From Neurospora intermedia (lineage: Eukaryota > Ascomycota > Sordariomycetes > Sordariales > Sordariaceae): DNA of 64,000 bases. Numbering within the stretch: position 1 is the stretch's first letter; every line of letters starts with the position of its first letter. The DNA lies in NCBI GenBank assembly GCA_037102815.1, contig BTPP01000006.1, forward strand, positions 868,001 through 932,000, in the 5' to 3' direction. Shown here in pieces: positions 49,168 to 61,207 of this stretch. Made by a program: the position numbers and the translations under genes. The notes beneath the pieces are model-generated. The model was given only the letters and a program-made list of their open reading frames with translations, was not told where the DNA came from and did not search any database.

Positions 49168-50476
49168 ATGGCCTCCTCCTTCATCATCAAGGAGCACAAA
49201 GTCGAAGGTCAACATATCCGTGAGTATGCCCGGGCTACTGCCAACTCCCAAGAAGAGGTCCTGTATCTCTCCGTAAAGCAATACATTCCCAAGAGCAACC
49301 CCGATCCTCAACCGGGCGACCTGACCATCATCGGTGCTCATGCCAATGGCTTTGTCAAGGTCAGTTACTCTCACTAGCAAGAGCTACACCCAAATTTGTG
49401 TTTGTCATTCACTAAATTCCACTCTATAGGAACTTTACGAGCCCCTCTGGGAAGACCTGCTCAGGGCCCTCTCCGCCCGCGGCATCAGAATCCGCTCCAT
49501 CTTCATCGCCGACGCCGCCTGGCAAGGCCAATCCGGACTTATCAACGAGTCCAGTCTAGGCAACGACCCATCCTGGTATGACCACGCGCGTGACCTCCTC
49601 TGCGTCGTCAATGCTTTGCGTCGTGAGATGCCGCGTCCGCTAGTCGGAATCGGCCACTCCTTTGGCGGCAACACCATTGCCTCTTTGTCGCTGATGCACC
49701 CTCGCCTCTTTTCTTCTCTGGTTCTGCTAGATCCGGTCATCTCCAAATTTGCTAAGCGCGGTCCCTCCTACGGCTTCCTGCCTATGAAGCAGTCGGCCTA
49801 TCGGCGGGACGTCTGGCCTTCGCGACAGGCAGCCGCTGAGGGGTTCAAGAAGAATAAGTTCTATCAAACTTGGGACCCGAGATGTCTCGAGGTGTTGATC
49901 AGCCATGGCCTGCACCAGGTTTCTCCAGAAAAGGAGGAAGTGACGCTCACGACGTCCAAACACCAAGAGTGCTTCACCTATTACCGCCCTAAGAAACAAG
50001 ATCAACCGGTGCCGGACTTGCCCCCGGATCAGGCTGTTGATCCCAACTTTCAGTTTTATCGCGCCGAGGCCATGATGACTACCCACTTTTTGCCGCACCT
50101 GCGCCCCGGTGTGCTTTATGTGTTTGGATCCACGTCCGACGTCTGTCCTCCTGATACCCGCGAGGAGAAGCTGGAGCTTACGGGCACGGGGTGGAACGGT
50201 AGTGGCGGAGCGAAGGCGGGCAGGGTGGAGGTATGCACCGTGGAAGGGTTCGGGCATTTGGTGCCGATGGAGGCGACGACGAGGTGTGCTGAGGAGGCGG
50301 CCGAGTTCATTGCTAAGGATTTGGAGAAGGTGTGGAGGAAGGAAGATGAGGACTTCAGGAAGGTTTGGAAGTATAAGGAGGGGACAGAGAAGAGGGTGCT
50401 CAGTAAGGATTTTTTGGAGTTGATGGGACCGCCGCCGGGGAGGAACAAGACAGGGAAGGAGGAGGCGAAGTTGTGA
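49168..50476 (+). CDS. Alpha/beta hydrolase with peroxisomal targeting signal
   Basis: Two exons, 49168-49359 and 49430-50476, give 412 residues; the intron is GTCAGT..TAG and splices in phase. The fold is that of an alpha/beta hydrolase: strand and oxyanion region TIIGAHANGF (about 54-63), nucleophile elbow GHSFGG (Ser at about 152), acid candidate in VFGSTSDVCPP, and final His in VEGFGHLVPME. The protein ends in -AKL, a type 1 peroxisomal signal. Yeast peroxisomal lipase Lpx1 and Akt2-type hydrolases of Alternaria toxin clusters share this combination. There is no toxin cluster around this gene, so a general role in peroxisomal lipid or ester hydrolysis is more likely. Substrate unknown. 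Confidence 0.85.
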
Positions 50477-51318
50477 GTTGTGAAATGGGGTGCCTCGTAT
50501 CCTTTCCGTCAGTAGTTGTGCGTTAGCCAAGGTTTCTCAATCTTCTGCGAGCTTCTTCGCTATTAGCCTTCTACAATCTGCATCTTCCTGCGCCATCTTA
50601 GTGACGGCTGTGAGTGTCTGGGATGATTGGTATCATATAGGTCATTCTCGGTGCCGATCCGCCAATCTTCCGCCAATTTTATCATGATCATTATTATTAT
50701 TATCATTACTTTTCAACTCCTTCCACACACCCCCTTTCTACCTATCCAGGTGATACAGATACTCACTCTGAACTTGGTTCGTCCACTGATACAGGTCTCG
50801 CTGTTTATCACAGGACTAACATGCCTATATAGTATGCACTTCGAGTTGCGAGTTCTGCTGGCAAGCCGGAAGTCGTCCCATCTTTTGTGGATTTGGCCGA
50901 TCTGGTCATTGTGCACGCCAGGCCTGTGGTACTGTCCGTCGTTTCAGTAATGATGCTATGTGGCAGCGGAAAGATGACCCTCTATGTATCGCATGCGCTC
51001 TATGTGCTGCGAGATTGTATGAAATGATGATGATGGAGAGTGGGCTTCAGCTGTCGTTGTACGGTGGTGATATTGCTTAAGACATCGACAGCCCTCACGG
51101 AACTCGACAGGAACAGACTGTGCCTAGTCCGAAACTCCGGTTGTGGAATCCTTCTCAGTAACCGTGCCGCAGACGGCACAATATCTGAGTTCCACGTTTA
51201 CGCCACAGTGAAGGTGTATGTAAGCTCTCTTAAAAGATGGAACTCCACATGTCGAAAATAAGTTGTCAGAATCGCAGCCCTGGTCATGAAATACGAACTG
51301 AACCGCCAGTAGTGACGC
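50477..51318. other. Convergent 3' intergenic region
   Basis: This 842-base interval lies between the stops of the hydrolase gene and ALG13. It holds an ATT/ATC-rich stretch (TTATTATTATTATCATTA, about 50692-50709). No convincing gene is seen. Confidence 0.55.
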
Positions 51319-52439
51319 CTAGTCAAGATCCCGCTGACGCCGATCCTGAACTGTCTCTGTTTGGGGCACTTTGGCTTGCTCCAACTCTCGTTGAAAGCTC
51401 TTCTCAACATCCCTGAGGTCTTGCAGGTGCTGCTGCTTGCGTAACTCGTCTGGATAGCAAGTTAGCGTCATCCAGTCAAACAAGGTCACGCGCTCCGAAT
51501 CGGGCACCGGGAATGGTGGTGGTGAGTATGGTGGAAGATCTTTGAGCTTGAGCGGACCTTGGGCGACTAGTTCTAACGAGCGTGCGATTGCTTCGGTCAA
51601 TTTCCTGGGTGAATGGGTGTCAGCTGTCTAGCCAGGAACATTGGGGTCACGATTGAGAGGACAAATGATAAATGGGCCAAAAACCTACCCTAGCCTACCA
51701 TACACAGCGTCTCCTGTAGACTCCAACTCTTGAGCAAGCTCAGCTTGGTGGTTGTCCATCAGAGTTGGGTTGGGGACCACCACCAATGGTACCTGAAGTC
51801 GAAGTACTTCAAGAATTGTTCCAGAGCCTAACTGTTTAGTTATTATAAATGATCTCAGTGAGACAAATGATGACAAAAGGGGATAATCTCACCAGCGTGA
51901 GCAACCACTACACCCGGCATTCTCACGGACTTCTCGCCCCGTGACCTAATATAATGTCTGGTCATGTTCTCTGTAAAGGCAAAGCGTTCTATCGTGACAG
52001 GAATAGACGGCAAAGATTTGACTTGTTCATCAAACCACTCGAAATCCTCGCCGCATTGTACTTTGAGAAGGTCGAAGTGGTTGTCGGCCAGACAGTTGAG
52101 GAACTCTGGTTTGATCACCTCTGAAAGCAACGGTCGAAATCCGGCGGTAGCGCCCACTGTAACAAAACATTGCCGGCCTTCTATGCTGGCTTCCTCGATC
52201 AAAGTCATGTTATTATCACTGCGGTTGCTGCTCGCCTGCTCTTCGCCGAGCTTTGGGCGTTTGACTTCGCCTTCTCCTTTGCTTTCATTGCGAATTTCCA
52301 AACCCTCACTAGAACTTGCAGAAGATCCCTGGGAGCTGACTGTCGTGATTGCGCTGGCGTCCCGTTTCTGTCCAGCAATCTGTTGCGTGTCTGATGCCTC
52401 AGTGTCGGTGGTATGCTTTATTGTCGTCAAGCGATCCAT
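51319..52439 (-). CDS. ALG13: UDP-GlcNAc transferase subunit ALG13
   Basis: Three exons on the minus strand (52439-51893, 51827-51689, 51604-51319) give 323 residues. The family core starts near residue 76 (RQCFVTVGATAGFRPLL) and continues through VVVAHAGSGTILEVL, which spans the first splice junction, and LVVVPNPTLMDNHQAELAQEL, the GT28-type UDP-GlcNAc binding motifs. Family knowledge: Alg13 is the catalytic subunit recruited by membrane-bound Alg14 to the cytosolic face of the ER, adding the second GlcNAc of the dolichol-linked N-glycan precursor. Yeast Alg13 is about 200 residues. Here there is a Ser-rich N-terminal extension of about 75 residues and a C-terminal stretch (DWMTLTCYPDELRKQQHLQDL) of about 90. 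The start MDRLTTIKH is my choice; the frame stays open to 52700, but the extra sequence reads like leader and overlaps the repeat-bearing promoter. Confidence 0.82.
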
Positions 52440-53075
52440 CTCGTCCGTGGTGCGTGGGTCAGTAAGGTGTCGCCCAAGTAGATATTCGTGAACCAAGAGG
52501 GCAGTCCCAAATGACACTTGATATCCAATAAGAACGCGTGAGGATGATAGATCTTGTTGGGGTTGTGTGTTTGAATAAATGAAGGGATGTGAAGTATGCA
52601 GTGTGATGTTAATGCTGAATGTTGAATCGAACAAGGAGGTGCGGTAAGGGTACCTGATCACGGTACCTGTGAGAGAGGTACCTGAAGCTAGACCAGACAC
52701 GTAATGCTGGTGGGTCGCGGCAGGGAAGGTACTTGTAGCGAGGTATCGTGAAACTGGGGAAGCTACAGTTGTTAAACTGTGGCGGGGTACCTCTCTTCAG
52801 CGCTGTCTTTCTGTGGCTTACGCTCCCCTCCGGACCCCTCCGGCTATGCTGCCCGCCCGCAATTGAGGCTGAGCCCAAATTTTTTGGATAGCTCTGGGCG
52901 CGATTGCGAGAAGCCCGGCGCCCGAGCGCCCGTGTCTCCGTCCCGAGTTGTTGCTCGGTCGCCCTTTGCCATTGAGCCCCGATCCCGACTCTCCCCGCGC
53001 GCCAGATTTCCATACCAAGCTGCGTCACGGTCGCCCCTCCTCCGTCCGGACACCACAAACGACGACCCCCCCGGG
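52440..53075. promoter_or_regulatory. Bidirectional promoter of ALG13 and mS35 with GGTACCTG repeats
   Basis: This 636-base interval separates two divergent start codons. GGTACCTG occurs exactly three times in 36 bases (52649-52656, 52662-52669, 52677-52684), with further half matches at about 52718 (AAGGTACTTG) and 52786 (GGGTACCTC). The core GGTACC is palindromic, so the sites are orientation-neutral. This looks like a cluster of binding sites, but the factor is unknown. Confidence 0.5.
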
Positions 53076-54338
53076 ATGGCTTCCTCCGCCAATGCGCTCC
53101 GGCTCGGTCTCCGGACATGCAGTCGCCAAACACAAACATCCAATCTCCGCATCGCCGCCATCCAGCGCCGGGCCCTCTCCGCCACTGCGACACGATGTGA
53201 AGGCGTCCCCGTACCAAAGAGGGAAGATGACGCCAAGCTCGAATTCACCCGCCCCTACAACCCCGGCGAATTTCTGTCCGAAAAGCTGAGGTCGGACGAC
53301 CTTCAGGACTGGGAGCGCGAGCGCTACGAGCGAGCCCTCACCTCGTGGGAGCAGACGCCCGACGATCTTAAGAGGGGGTGGTCGACCATGATCAGAGACA
53401 TTGAGCAGGCGGCGGCGCCGCTAAGAAGGGTGGTCATGCCCAGGAGATCCACTTTCTGGTACGAGGAGGAGAAGGACACGGATCTCATCACCAACGAGGA
53501 CGGCGAAGACGACTTCCACGAGAACGACATTATGAGTTTGGGTCACGGCAAGCTGGAGGAGCACCGAGAGTTCCGCGAGTATGCGCGCATCGCCGTCTGG
53601 GAGATGCCGCTGCTGTCCAAGTACGCCAAGCCGTTCGTGCCGCCGACGAGCGAGGAGGTCTTGCGCTTCCGCTACACCACATACATGGGCGAATTTCACC
53701 CTGCCGACAGGAAAGTTGTGGTTGAGTTCTGCCCCAAGGATCTCCGAGACCTTAGCGAGGTCCAGCAGCGCAAGCTTATGAAGCTAGCCGGACCCCGTTA
53801 CAACCCCGAAAAGGATATTATCAAGATGAGCTGTGAGAAGTTTGAGCACCAGGCCCAGAACAAGCGTTATCTTGGCGATTTGATTGAGAAGATGATTGCT
53901 GCTGCCAAGGTACTGTTTGCATTCCGCCTTTTTTTTTTCTTTTTGTTGTTTTTCTTTCTGTTTATTGTTGCTATGGTCATTCCAAACACAGTTGCTAATG
54001 TAACCCCTCTACTACTACTATAGGATCCCAAGGATACCTTTGAGGACATCCCTCTTGATACCCGTCACCACACGTTTACCAAGAAGATCTCGTTCCCCAA
54101 AGAGTGGCTCCTTACGGAGGAGCGCAAGAAGGAGCTTGAAGCCGCCAGGCAACAGGCCCTATTGAAGGATGCTGAGAAGGTTGTCCAAGGCGCATTGGTG
54201 GATGGCGCTGATGTTGTCAAGCAGTACCTGGAATCTGGCGCTGCTGAGGCTCTGCACGCCGTGCCTGTCATGGCGGGCCGCGGCGGCAAGGCTCTTCCCG
54301 GAGGCAAGGGTGGAAAGATGCAGCGCAGCAAGAGGTGA
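53076..54338 (+). CDS. RSM24: Mitochondrial small-subunit ribosomal protein mS35
   Basis: Two exons, 53076-53909 and 54024-54338, give 382 residues; the intron is GTACTG..TAG with a pyrimidine-rich middle. An Arg/Ser/Thr-rich, acid-free N-terminus (residues 1-45) looks like a mitochondrial presequence. The conserved mS35/Rsm24 region follows: WEMPLLSKYAKPFVPP, then LRFRYTTYMGEFHPADRKVVVEF and LAGPRYNPEKDIIKMSCEKFEHQAQNK (about 180-265), continuing into exon 2. The C-terminus is Gly/Lys rich (GGKALPGGKGGKMQRSKR). It is a structural component of the 37S mitochondrial subunit. The frame is open upstream of the chosen ATG, but that part is Pro/Arg/Ser rich and unlike a presequence. Confidence 0.9.
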
Positions 54339-57006
54339 GGTGAGGTGGAGCGACGATGAAGTAAGAGGGGTAAGTGTGTGCTGAATGAAAGAAATAAACG
54401 AATGAAGAGGCGAAGCCAGGGAGGGCTGGACTGGGAAAAGAACGGGCAGCCAATTTCATGTTATGGCTGTTGCTGGCTTCGCTCCCGCAAACTGAGTTTG
54501 TTTCAGCCAGTGAAGCTTCTGGGGCGGAAAGGGGAAGCTGGCTAGTGTATGAAAATCTAGTGTACACCATCTGTTTGTATTAACATGTGAAAAAGTTTGG
54601 CAGGCTTTGGGACGGATAAGAGGAAGTACTGTAAGCGGTGCCTCTTTACAGTTGCATGCCATGCCCATTGACGAAGGTCGGTCAAATGGAAAGACGATGT
54701 TCAAACGCACGAAACAAAGATGATCTAAAGCCCAAATGAACGACATCAACTTTCCGAACGGAACCGGACCGTATTACGATACCCCGTTTCCCCATACTTA
54801 TTCAAGATGACGGCCGGCATCATTTCGGTATTTTCGCGCCAAGATGGTCGCGCTTATACCGGATAGCGGCATATCTGTGGCATTCTCCAATTTGGAAGCG
54901 CGCGGTTATGGCAAGGACTTTGTGGCTGTTTTGCCATTGGTTTGGACCGACAGCAACGCCAAAGAAGAGCCTGAGACAAGCCACAACCACAGGATCATTC
55001 CTCCGAGAGTTGATCCTTATCCGCGGCAATTTTTTATTTCAGTCTGGGATTAGAATATAGTCATTCCACTTGAAATGCTCGGCCAAGGACCAAGTGAACG
55101 GGATAACTACGAGAAAATTAAGTACCTACTCATTGGGCTGGCATATTTGGCGACCCTAGCCCTGACGAATGTGTACAACATCAGATGCCACGCGGCGGGA
55201 ATACACCAGAGGTAACTTCCGTTCCGTCAGTAGATGTGGCGGTCTTATCGTTCGCTCAACCCAACTCTTGTTGTGAATGTGTAGTTTCCTAGTTGAAAAC
55301 TCGTGTCACACATGCATTGTTATTGGGTTGTACCCGGATCTGGGACATCCTCTCTCAAGAGATTTGGTTGGAAGATGACGCCGCGTCACACTTCGGAGCT
55401 TACACACGGGGGGGGTTCGAAGGTCTACACTAGGATATCATGAGCCAATCACTAATATCAGCTAGTGGTAGTAAAGAGAATCTGGTGTTTGCACTAGCCA
55501 GGGCTAGCTACAGGATATTGAACATTCAAGAGGATATTCAACGTATTATTGTGTAACCCCATCAACGGCAACGTGCTCCCCCCACACCTGGACACCGAAT
55601 TCGATGATGCAGGGGTTGAACCTCAAGGTCAGATGGTACCTACCTTAGTGTGGCTCGGGGTCACGGTTGGCTCGGGGTTACATGACCCAAGCCATTCCCT
55701 TGGCGTGCACTGCACATCGACGCCGCCTCGGCCTCGCACTGGCCCCTTTCGTCTTGGTACCTGACGTTCCTGGCGTTCCTGGCGACTGGGCATGCAAAAA
55801 TGAGACGAGACCCTTGCTTGCGGTGCATCCGCAGAATCTCATCTTCGGCCACTCTTCTTTGGGCATCTCGCTCCCATTTCACTTGATCCATTCTCACCAA
55901 TCTTCTTGCCCGGGACTTTTGTGTGTCTTTTCTGCTCTGTTCGGCCCTCCCCTGGCATTCCCTTACATACCACATTCCTTCATGTTCGTTCCAATCGTAG
56001 AAGGTGTTTCATCTGGATACGCGCAAAGGGATTTGTCCAGTCTCTCATTTTATTTCCGTCTGTCTCTCTTGGGACTCGAAGCCAGCGAGTCGCCTACAAT
56101 AGCAATCAACAACATCAGCCACCAACTTGAAGTCTTTCACTTCAGACTTTCATCTCGTCTCCCAATTGAACTACCTCGACCACAATAGCAATCGGGTCGA
56201 CCATAACTTGCGACGTCGCAAGCACGCAAGCCCACTTTTGACCTGGCGATCAAACGTCAATCCGGTCGCCGTGACCCACGGTCCTTTCTCCAATCCTCGA
56301 AACTCAACCTGTCGATCCGGGCTCATCACTGCCCATCACTTTGCCAATCGCTGGCCCCGTCCCCGTCCTCTGCGCACGCCCTCCGCCGTCTGCACCCCGC
56401 GAACGAGCCAACGAGTACACAGTCAGTCATCAATCATCGAATAAGTCGGACATTTGAATTGCTCGCTCGCTTGCTTGCTTGCTTGCTTGCCGCCCGCATG
56501 CAGGCTGAACCTTCCCGATTCCAATCCGCAGACGCACGCAAATCCTCGGCGGCGCTTCCACAACCATTCTGAACCATCTGCGGCAATGCGACTCCAGTTG
56601 GAATAGGGCTTGACGGTTCCTCCACACAGCGAAGGAAACGACCCACTCATTCACCAACCAACTGCTTCTTCTCCTTCTTCTTCTTCTTCCATCTTTACAT
56701 CGATTATCCTTTCTCTTCTTTTCAATCTCCAAGTTCGTCGTCGTCGTCGATACCTTCATCGACGTCACGAATCTGGAGTGTCTTACCCCTTCACAGAGGT
56801 AGGCACAGTCAATACCATCGCTGGACGAGGGACGACTTGTGCCGACGGCGGGTCCGGGAGCATTCCACTCATTATCTTCTTTACTCTTTTCGAGTTTATT
56901 TCAATTGGTATCGACTGTGTCGATTGACCAAACTCTTCTTTCTTTACTCTTACCCGACTAGGACTTCTTTTGGGCAGCTCTACTTGCCCCTCAACTTGTT
57001 GACAAG
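54339..57006. other. Intergenic region and long leader of the KCH gene
   Basis: This 2.7-kb interval holds no convincing gene. It contains paired TGGCTCGGGGT[C/T]A at 55651-55663 and 55668-55680, and a (GCTC)2(GCTT)5 tract at 56461-56490. From about 55850 to 57000 the plus strand is rich in TC words (TCTTCTTCTTCTTCC), typical of long fungal 5' leaders, and contains several upstream ATGs. Whether these are in the mRNA cannot be judged here. Confidence 0.5.
56461..56490 (+). repeat. (GCTC)2(GCTT)5 tetranucleotide tract
   Basis: Two GCTC units and five GCTT-type units in a row lie about 520 bases upstream of the KCH start codon, probably in its leader or promoter. Confidence 0.8.
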
Positions 57007-60000
57007 ATGGGGTTTTTTGATTTGTTCCGGCGAAAGGTGACTGTCCAACCGGAACAAAAGTGGGATTTTATCGTGAGCCTCCCTTACCCAGAAGCCAATC
57101 GATGGTCTCTTGCATCTACTAACCGCCATCAAGAGTCTTAATGACTTCAAATCCACATCAGTCTTCACCCCTTTAGCGTACGCTTACCTATGGGTTTCCA
57201 TCTTTATCTCGTGCGCCGTCTACATCGTCGATATTTTCACCATGGTTCAACTTTTGGCTTTCCAGAAATGGTCTTCTCAGGTTCAACCAACCTCACTCAT
57301 TCCTATCGTCGTATCAAAGTGGATTTTCACCATCTGCATCATCCTTTCTGCGGTCAACCTCATATACGAGCATATTCGTGCCAACCGAGCTATGCGCAGC
57401 GGAAGCGTCGCCGAATCCTTCCTTGATCACCTGGCCGCGAAACTCGAGAGTTTGCGAATTTTTGGCGGAAAAGGATGGAAGCGATTCCTGGTTTTTGCCG
57501 CGTTGACCGAGAGTAAAAAGGGCGCTGAGTATATTGCACTGTTCTGCTACTTTAACTTCCAATGTAAGCCTCCCTCTTCCCAACCCCCTTCTGTTTCCGT
57601 TGACCCAAATCATACTCATCAACGTGCCTATTAGCATGGATCCGTGTCCTTTTCTGTTCTGGACCTCGACAGGTTGTTAATGCATTCACCCTATACTCTT
57701 TCTACAACAGTAACCTCAGAGTAGATGGGCAGGACTTTGGAACCTCAATGATGGATTTCTTCAGAAAAATCGAGGCTTTTGCTGAGAACGACTACCGCCA
57801 AGCTGCTACTCTATCCGGCATGTGCTTTACACTGCTCATCTGGATCTTCTCATTCTTACAATTGCTGCTTTCCGGGGTTCTCTTCGTCTTCTTCTTGTGG
57901 TGTTATATCCCTCGTGCGGATGGCGGCTTGACTGGATTCTGCGAGCGCAAGGTCAACAAGCGCTTAAAGCAGATTGTGTCGGCCAAGATCAACGCGGCAA
58001 TGGCCGAGGAGGAAGAAAAGAGGAAGAAGGCGCAAATGAAAGCGGCCAAGAAGAAGGGCGAGGATAGGCCGATGACAATGAAGGCAACACTACCGAATGT
58101 CGGCGCTAGCATTGAAAGCAGAACCGAGAAGTTGCCCGAAATGCCATCGCTCAGCAGGCAAGACACGATGGCTACACTTCCGGCCTACACCTCTCGACCC
58201 TCTACCCCGGGAGGCTACGAGCTTGGGGCGATCGAAAAGCGACCGATGCCGCCATCCCGTGCAGGAACCTTTGCGACGCAATTCTCTGGCGCCTCCAGTA
58301 CGTCACTCATCGGGGCAGCTGCCGAGCCTGCTAGGCAGCGCGCCAATGATGCTCCTACTGTTCCCAAGATCGATATATATAATATCCCACCGACAAGAAC
58401 AGCAACTATGCTTTCACAGAGCAGCTATGGAACTGCGTCGCAGTCGAACTTCGAACCGCGTCCTCTTGGTAGGGCTGCTACTGGGCTTTCTAACTACGAT
58501 ACTGCATCGTCGCAGTCAGACTTTCAACCTCGTCCCCCCGTTAGAACAGCCACTGGGGTATCCAACGTCAGTTCTGTGCCTTCACAGCAACCGAGCTTTC
58601 AGCCACGGCCACTTACAAGAGCTGCGACTGGCATGTCCAACATGGGCCCTGGGCCTCAGTCGCAGTTCCAGCCGAATCAGCCTCGTCCTCTTACTCGGGC
58701 TGCGACTGGGCTGTCTAACACGAGTGCTGGACCCCAGTCCCAAGCGGACTATCAGCCTCCTAGGGCTGGAACAGTTCCACCTCAGAACAACTTTAGACCT
58801 GGCATGCAACAGCCACCTCCTCCTAGGGCTGGAACAGCCCCTCCAAGGAATGATTTTGGGCCTTCGATACAACAGCCGAATTCTACGTTTGGACCTGGCT
58901 ACACTGATAGTCCCGCGACTTACTCGACCGCAACGATGCCCGCTTTCCAGCTACCCGCTAGGGCGCCGACTGCTCCTCCGATGAGCTATTCTAACAACAA
59001 CTACAGGGGCGCCGAGTCGAGACCGATTGAGCGTGCGTATACTGGTAACGTCGGAAACCAAAGTCAATACGACAGCTTCTCGGCAGGTAGTCAAGTACCT
59101 CAAACCAACAACCCCTATGGTGGTTTTAGTGGCCACATGTCGAACGGGTACGATCAAAATGGCTACGGTGGTGGTTACGGCCAGGATATTTATAGGCAGG
59201 ACAATTACGGACAACAAGGTTATATGTATGATGATAACGGCCATGACAACTACGGGCACGATGGCTATGGGTATCCAGCGCAGAACAACTCACAGATGCC
59301 TCCAAGGCTGGGAAGCGCTCCACCACCACAGACGCAACCAGGATACCAACCGTACATTCCCCAGAGGACCATGACCGCTCCGCCGGAGGGGCAGCCTTAC
59401 TATCGCCATCAGCAGAAACCTAGCAAGAGTTCTCTGAGTAGTGTGGCTGAACTACCAGCTGAATTGCCGGTCGAAACCTCGAGTGAACAGCTGCCCCCCG
59501 CCAGAGCAGGAAGTGTCACCTCAGATTATCTCGAGTACATGATGGACGGCTCGCCTAGCTCGAAGAAGACGGATGCTCCTCCCAAGACGAGAACTGAAAG
59601 CGTAAGCAGCCAGGGCAGTAGTGGTGCTGTTACTCAGGAAACCAAGAGTAGCGGGATGCACTCTAGGCAAGGAAGCGCCGGTAGTGTTTCCAAGGCTGCC
59701 GGTGCTGGCAATAATAGCACAAGCAGCAGCAGAAAAGGAAGCGTGGCCTCTTCCGTCAGCAGTAGCAGCAGTTCTCACCAGAGGCAAGGTAGTGTCGGCA
59801 GCGTTGCATCTACTGCTTCTTCTCGTCGAGATCCGGAGACTACTACTGCTCATGCCAGGCATGCCAGCAACGATAGCGGCGCTGCTACCCCAACTCCCGC
59901 CAGCCGTGAGGATAACTTGGCCAACAACACCCTTGCTCGACAAGCAAGTAACGATGCTGCTTCCAGTGATCACCTTGGTGGTAACAGCGATAATGATGTC

Positions 60001-60675
60001 AGGCCAGAGAGCAGCGCCAGCAACAGCCGCGCTACGGCACAGCAGCAGCAGGAGGAAGATGAAGAGGACGATTACTTCGGCATCAACCGCGCTCTCTCTC
60101 AGGACCAGCAACAGCGCCAACAGCCCGCCTCTTCTGACCGCGAAGTCGACAACGACGGCGAAGATCTTTTCGGCCCCACCACCTTCGGCAACACCTTTAT
60201 GCGGACCAACACAGCTCCCATTGCGTTAGACAGCAACAGTAGTGATGGTGATATCAGACCGATAGCAAGGACGGCTACTGCTCCTCCTTTCCTTCAGCAT
60301 CAACAACAACCGCAACAGCAGCAGCAGCAGCAGCAGCAGCAAAAGCAGGATGAGGATGAAGACTATTTCAGCCAACCGAGCTACCAACCGAGCTACAACA
60401 ATTACAACAACAATAACGTCAATAACTACAACCAAAGTAACAACTCTTTCAATAGCAACAACAATAATAGCAACTACTACAACGATAACGGATGGAACGA
60501 GGACATCGAGCGAGGAGGAAGGATCATGGACATGAGGCAGAATCAGATGCCCCACAACAATGGAGGAGGAAACGGAGAAAACGGACGATATGCCGGAGGG
60601 GGGTATGGAGGACAAGGAAGGGGAGGAGGAGATTATGACTATGATGGTAGTGGCTACGGTGGCAGCAGATGGTAG
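57007..60675 (+). CDS. KCH1: KCH1-type low-affinity potassium transport protein with long repetitive tail
   Basis: Three exons, 57007-57072, 57134-57563 and 57635-60675, give 1178 residues. The first intron joins KWDFI to SLNDFKSTSVF, restoring the family signature; the second joins CYFNFQ to SWIRVLF. The first 300 residues carry membrane segments at about 32-60 (TPLAYAYLWVSIFISCAVYI), 83-105 (VVSKWIFTICIILSAVNLIY) and about 240-275 (FTLLIWIFSFLQLLLSGVLFVFFLW). Family knowledge: Kch1/Prm6 (Kch2) proteins support potassium influx during pheromone response and calcium signalling at the plasma membrane in yeast, at about 500 residues. The remaining 870 residues are disordered: four copies of RP(L/P)xRxATG(L/M/V)SN at 58459-58719, PPRAGT(V/A)PP repeats, Ser-rich blocks, a poly-Gln run, an Asn-rich stretch and a Gly/Tyr tail. 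Exon joins are well supported by the family match. Confidence 0.88.
58459..58719 (+). repeat. Four 12-residue coding repeats in the KCH tail
   Basis: The motif RPLTRAATGLSN and variants begin at 58459, 58531, 58606 and 58684, a period of 72-78 bases (24-26 residues). Between copies lie QS.F.P-type spacers (SQSNFEP, SQSDFQP, SQFQPNQP). Nucleotide identity is only moderate while the protein motif is well kept, which points to selection on the peptide. Confidence 0.75.
60313..60340 (+). repeat. CAG tract encoding poly-glutamine
   Basis: Consecutive CAG codons flanked by CAACAACCGCAA encode the Gln run near residue 1060 of the KCH protein. This shows intact CAG runs outside the RIP block, in contrast to the TAG run inside it. 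Confidence 0.8.
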
Positions 60676-61207
60676 TGTGTCTTGGAGCCATCTTACGCCC
60701 AACCCAACTGCCTAAACCAGATATTACTGTCTACAGTATGTTTAGGTTCAGTTGGTAACTGGTAAGTACGAACAACAGTAACACTGTGTATCTTTTCTTT
60801 CTTTCTTCTACGAAAACCACGTTGGTTTTATTAGTTTATGATAGGCACGCAAAATACCCCTGTTTCTTTGTGTTTACCAACTGCACAACACTCAATGAAA
60901 GACAGTGAACAGAAAGGCGGGTATAAGGATATATTACTAACTGACTTCTTGGGAAAGGACAACGATGCAAAACTACCTAATACTGGCGTAAACATGTAGG
61001 GTATCCTATCCCAGTCCCCTTTTCTTCTTCCCTGCTAATGAATGAATGCCAAACAATGCTAGTTTGTCCCATCCGCTTGACCTTACCATAGTGCCTAGGA
61101 TGAGTGTCTTCTGGCCTCCTCCTCTTTCCCTTTGCAAGGTGTCATTACAATTACCCCTTCTCATGTCCTAGCCGACCCCTCTCAAACAACGCTCGGGCGA
61201 GGCTAGG
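60676..61207. other. Convergent 3' intergenic region
   Basis: This 532-base interval lies between the stop codons of the KCH gene and the acyl-CoA synthetase gene, and probably holds both 3' UTRs. No gene is seen. Confidence 0.6.

Noticed and set aside
55667-56188. A 173-codon plus-strand frame upstream of the KCH gene
   Set aside because: Composition is that of a C/T-rich leader (Phe, Ser, Leu, Pro), there is no domain, and the region fits a long 5' leader.
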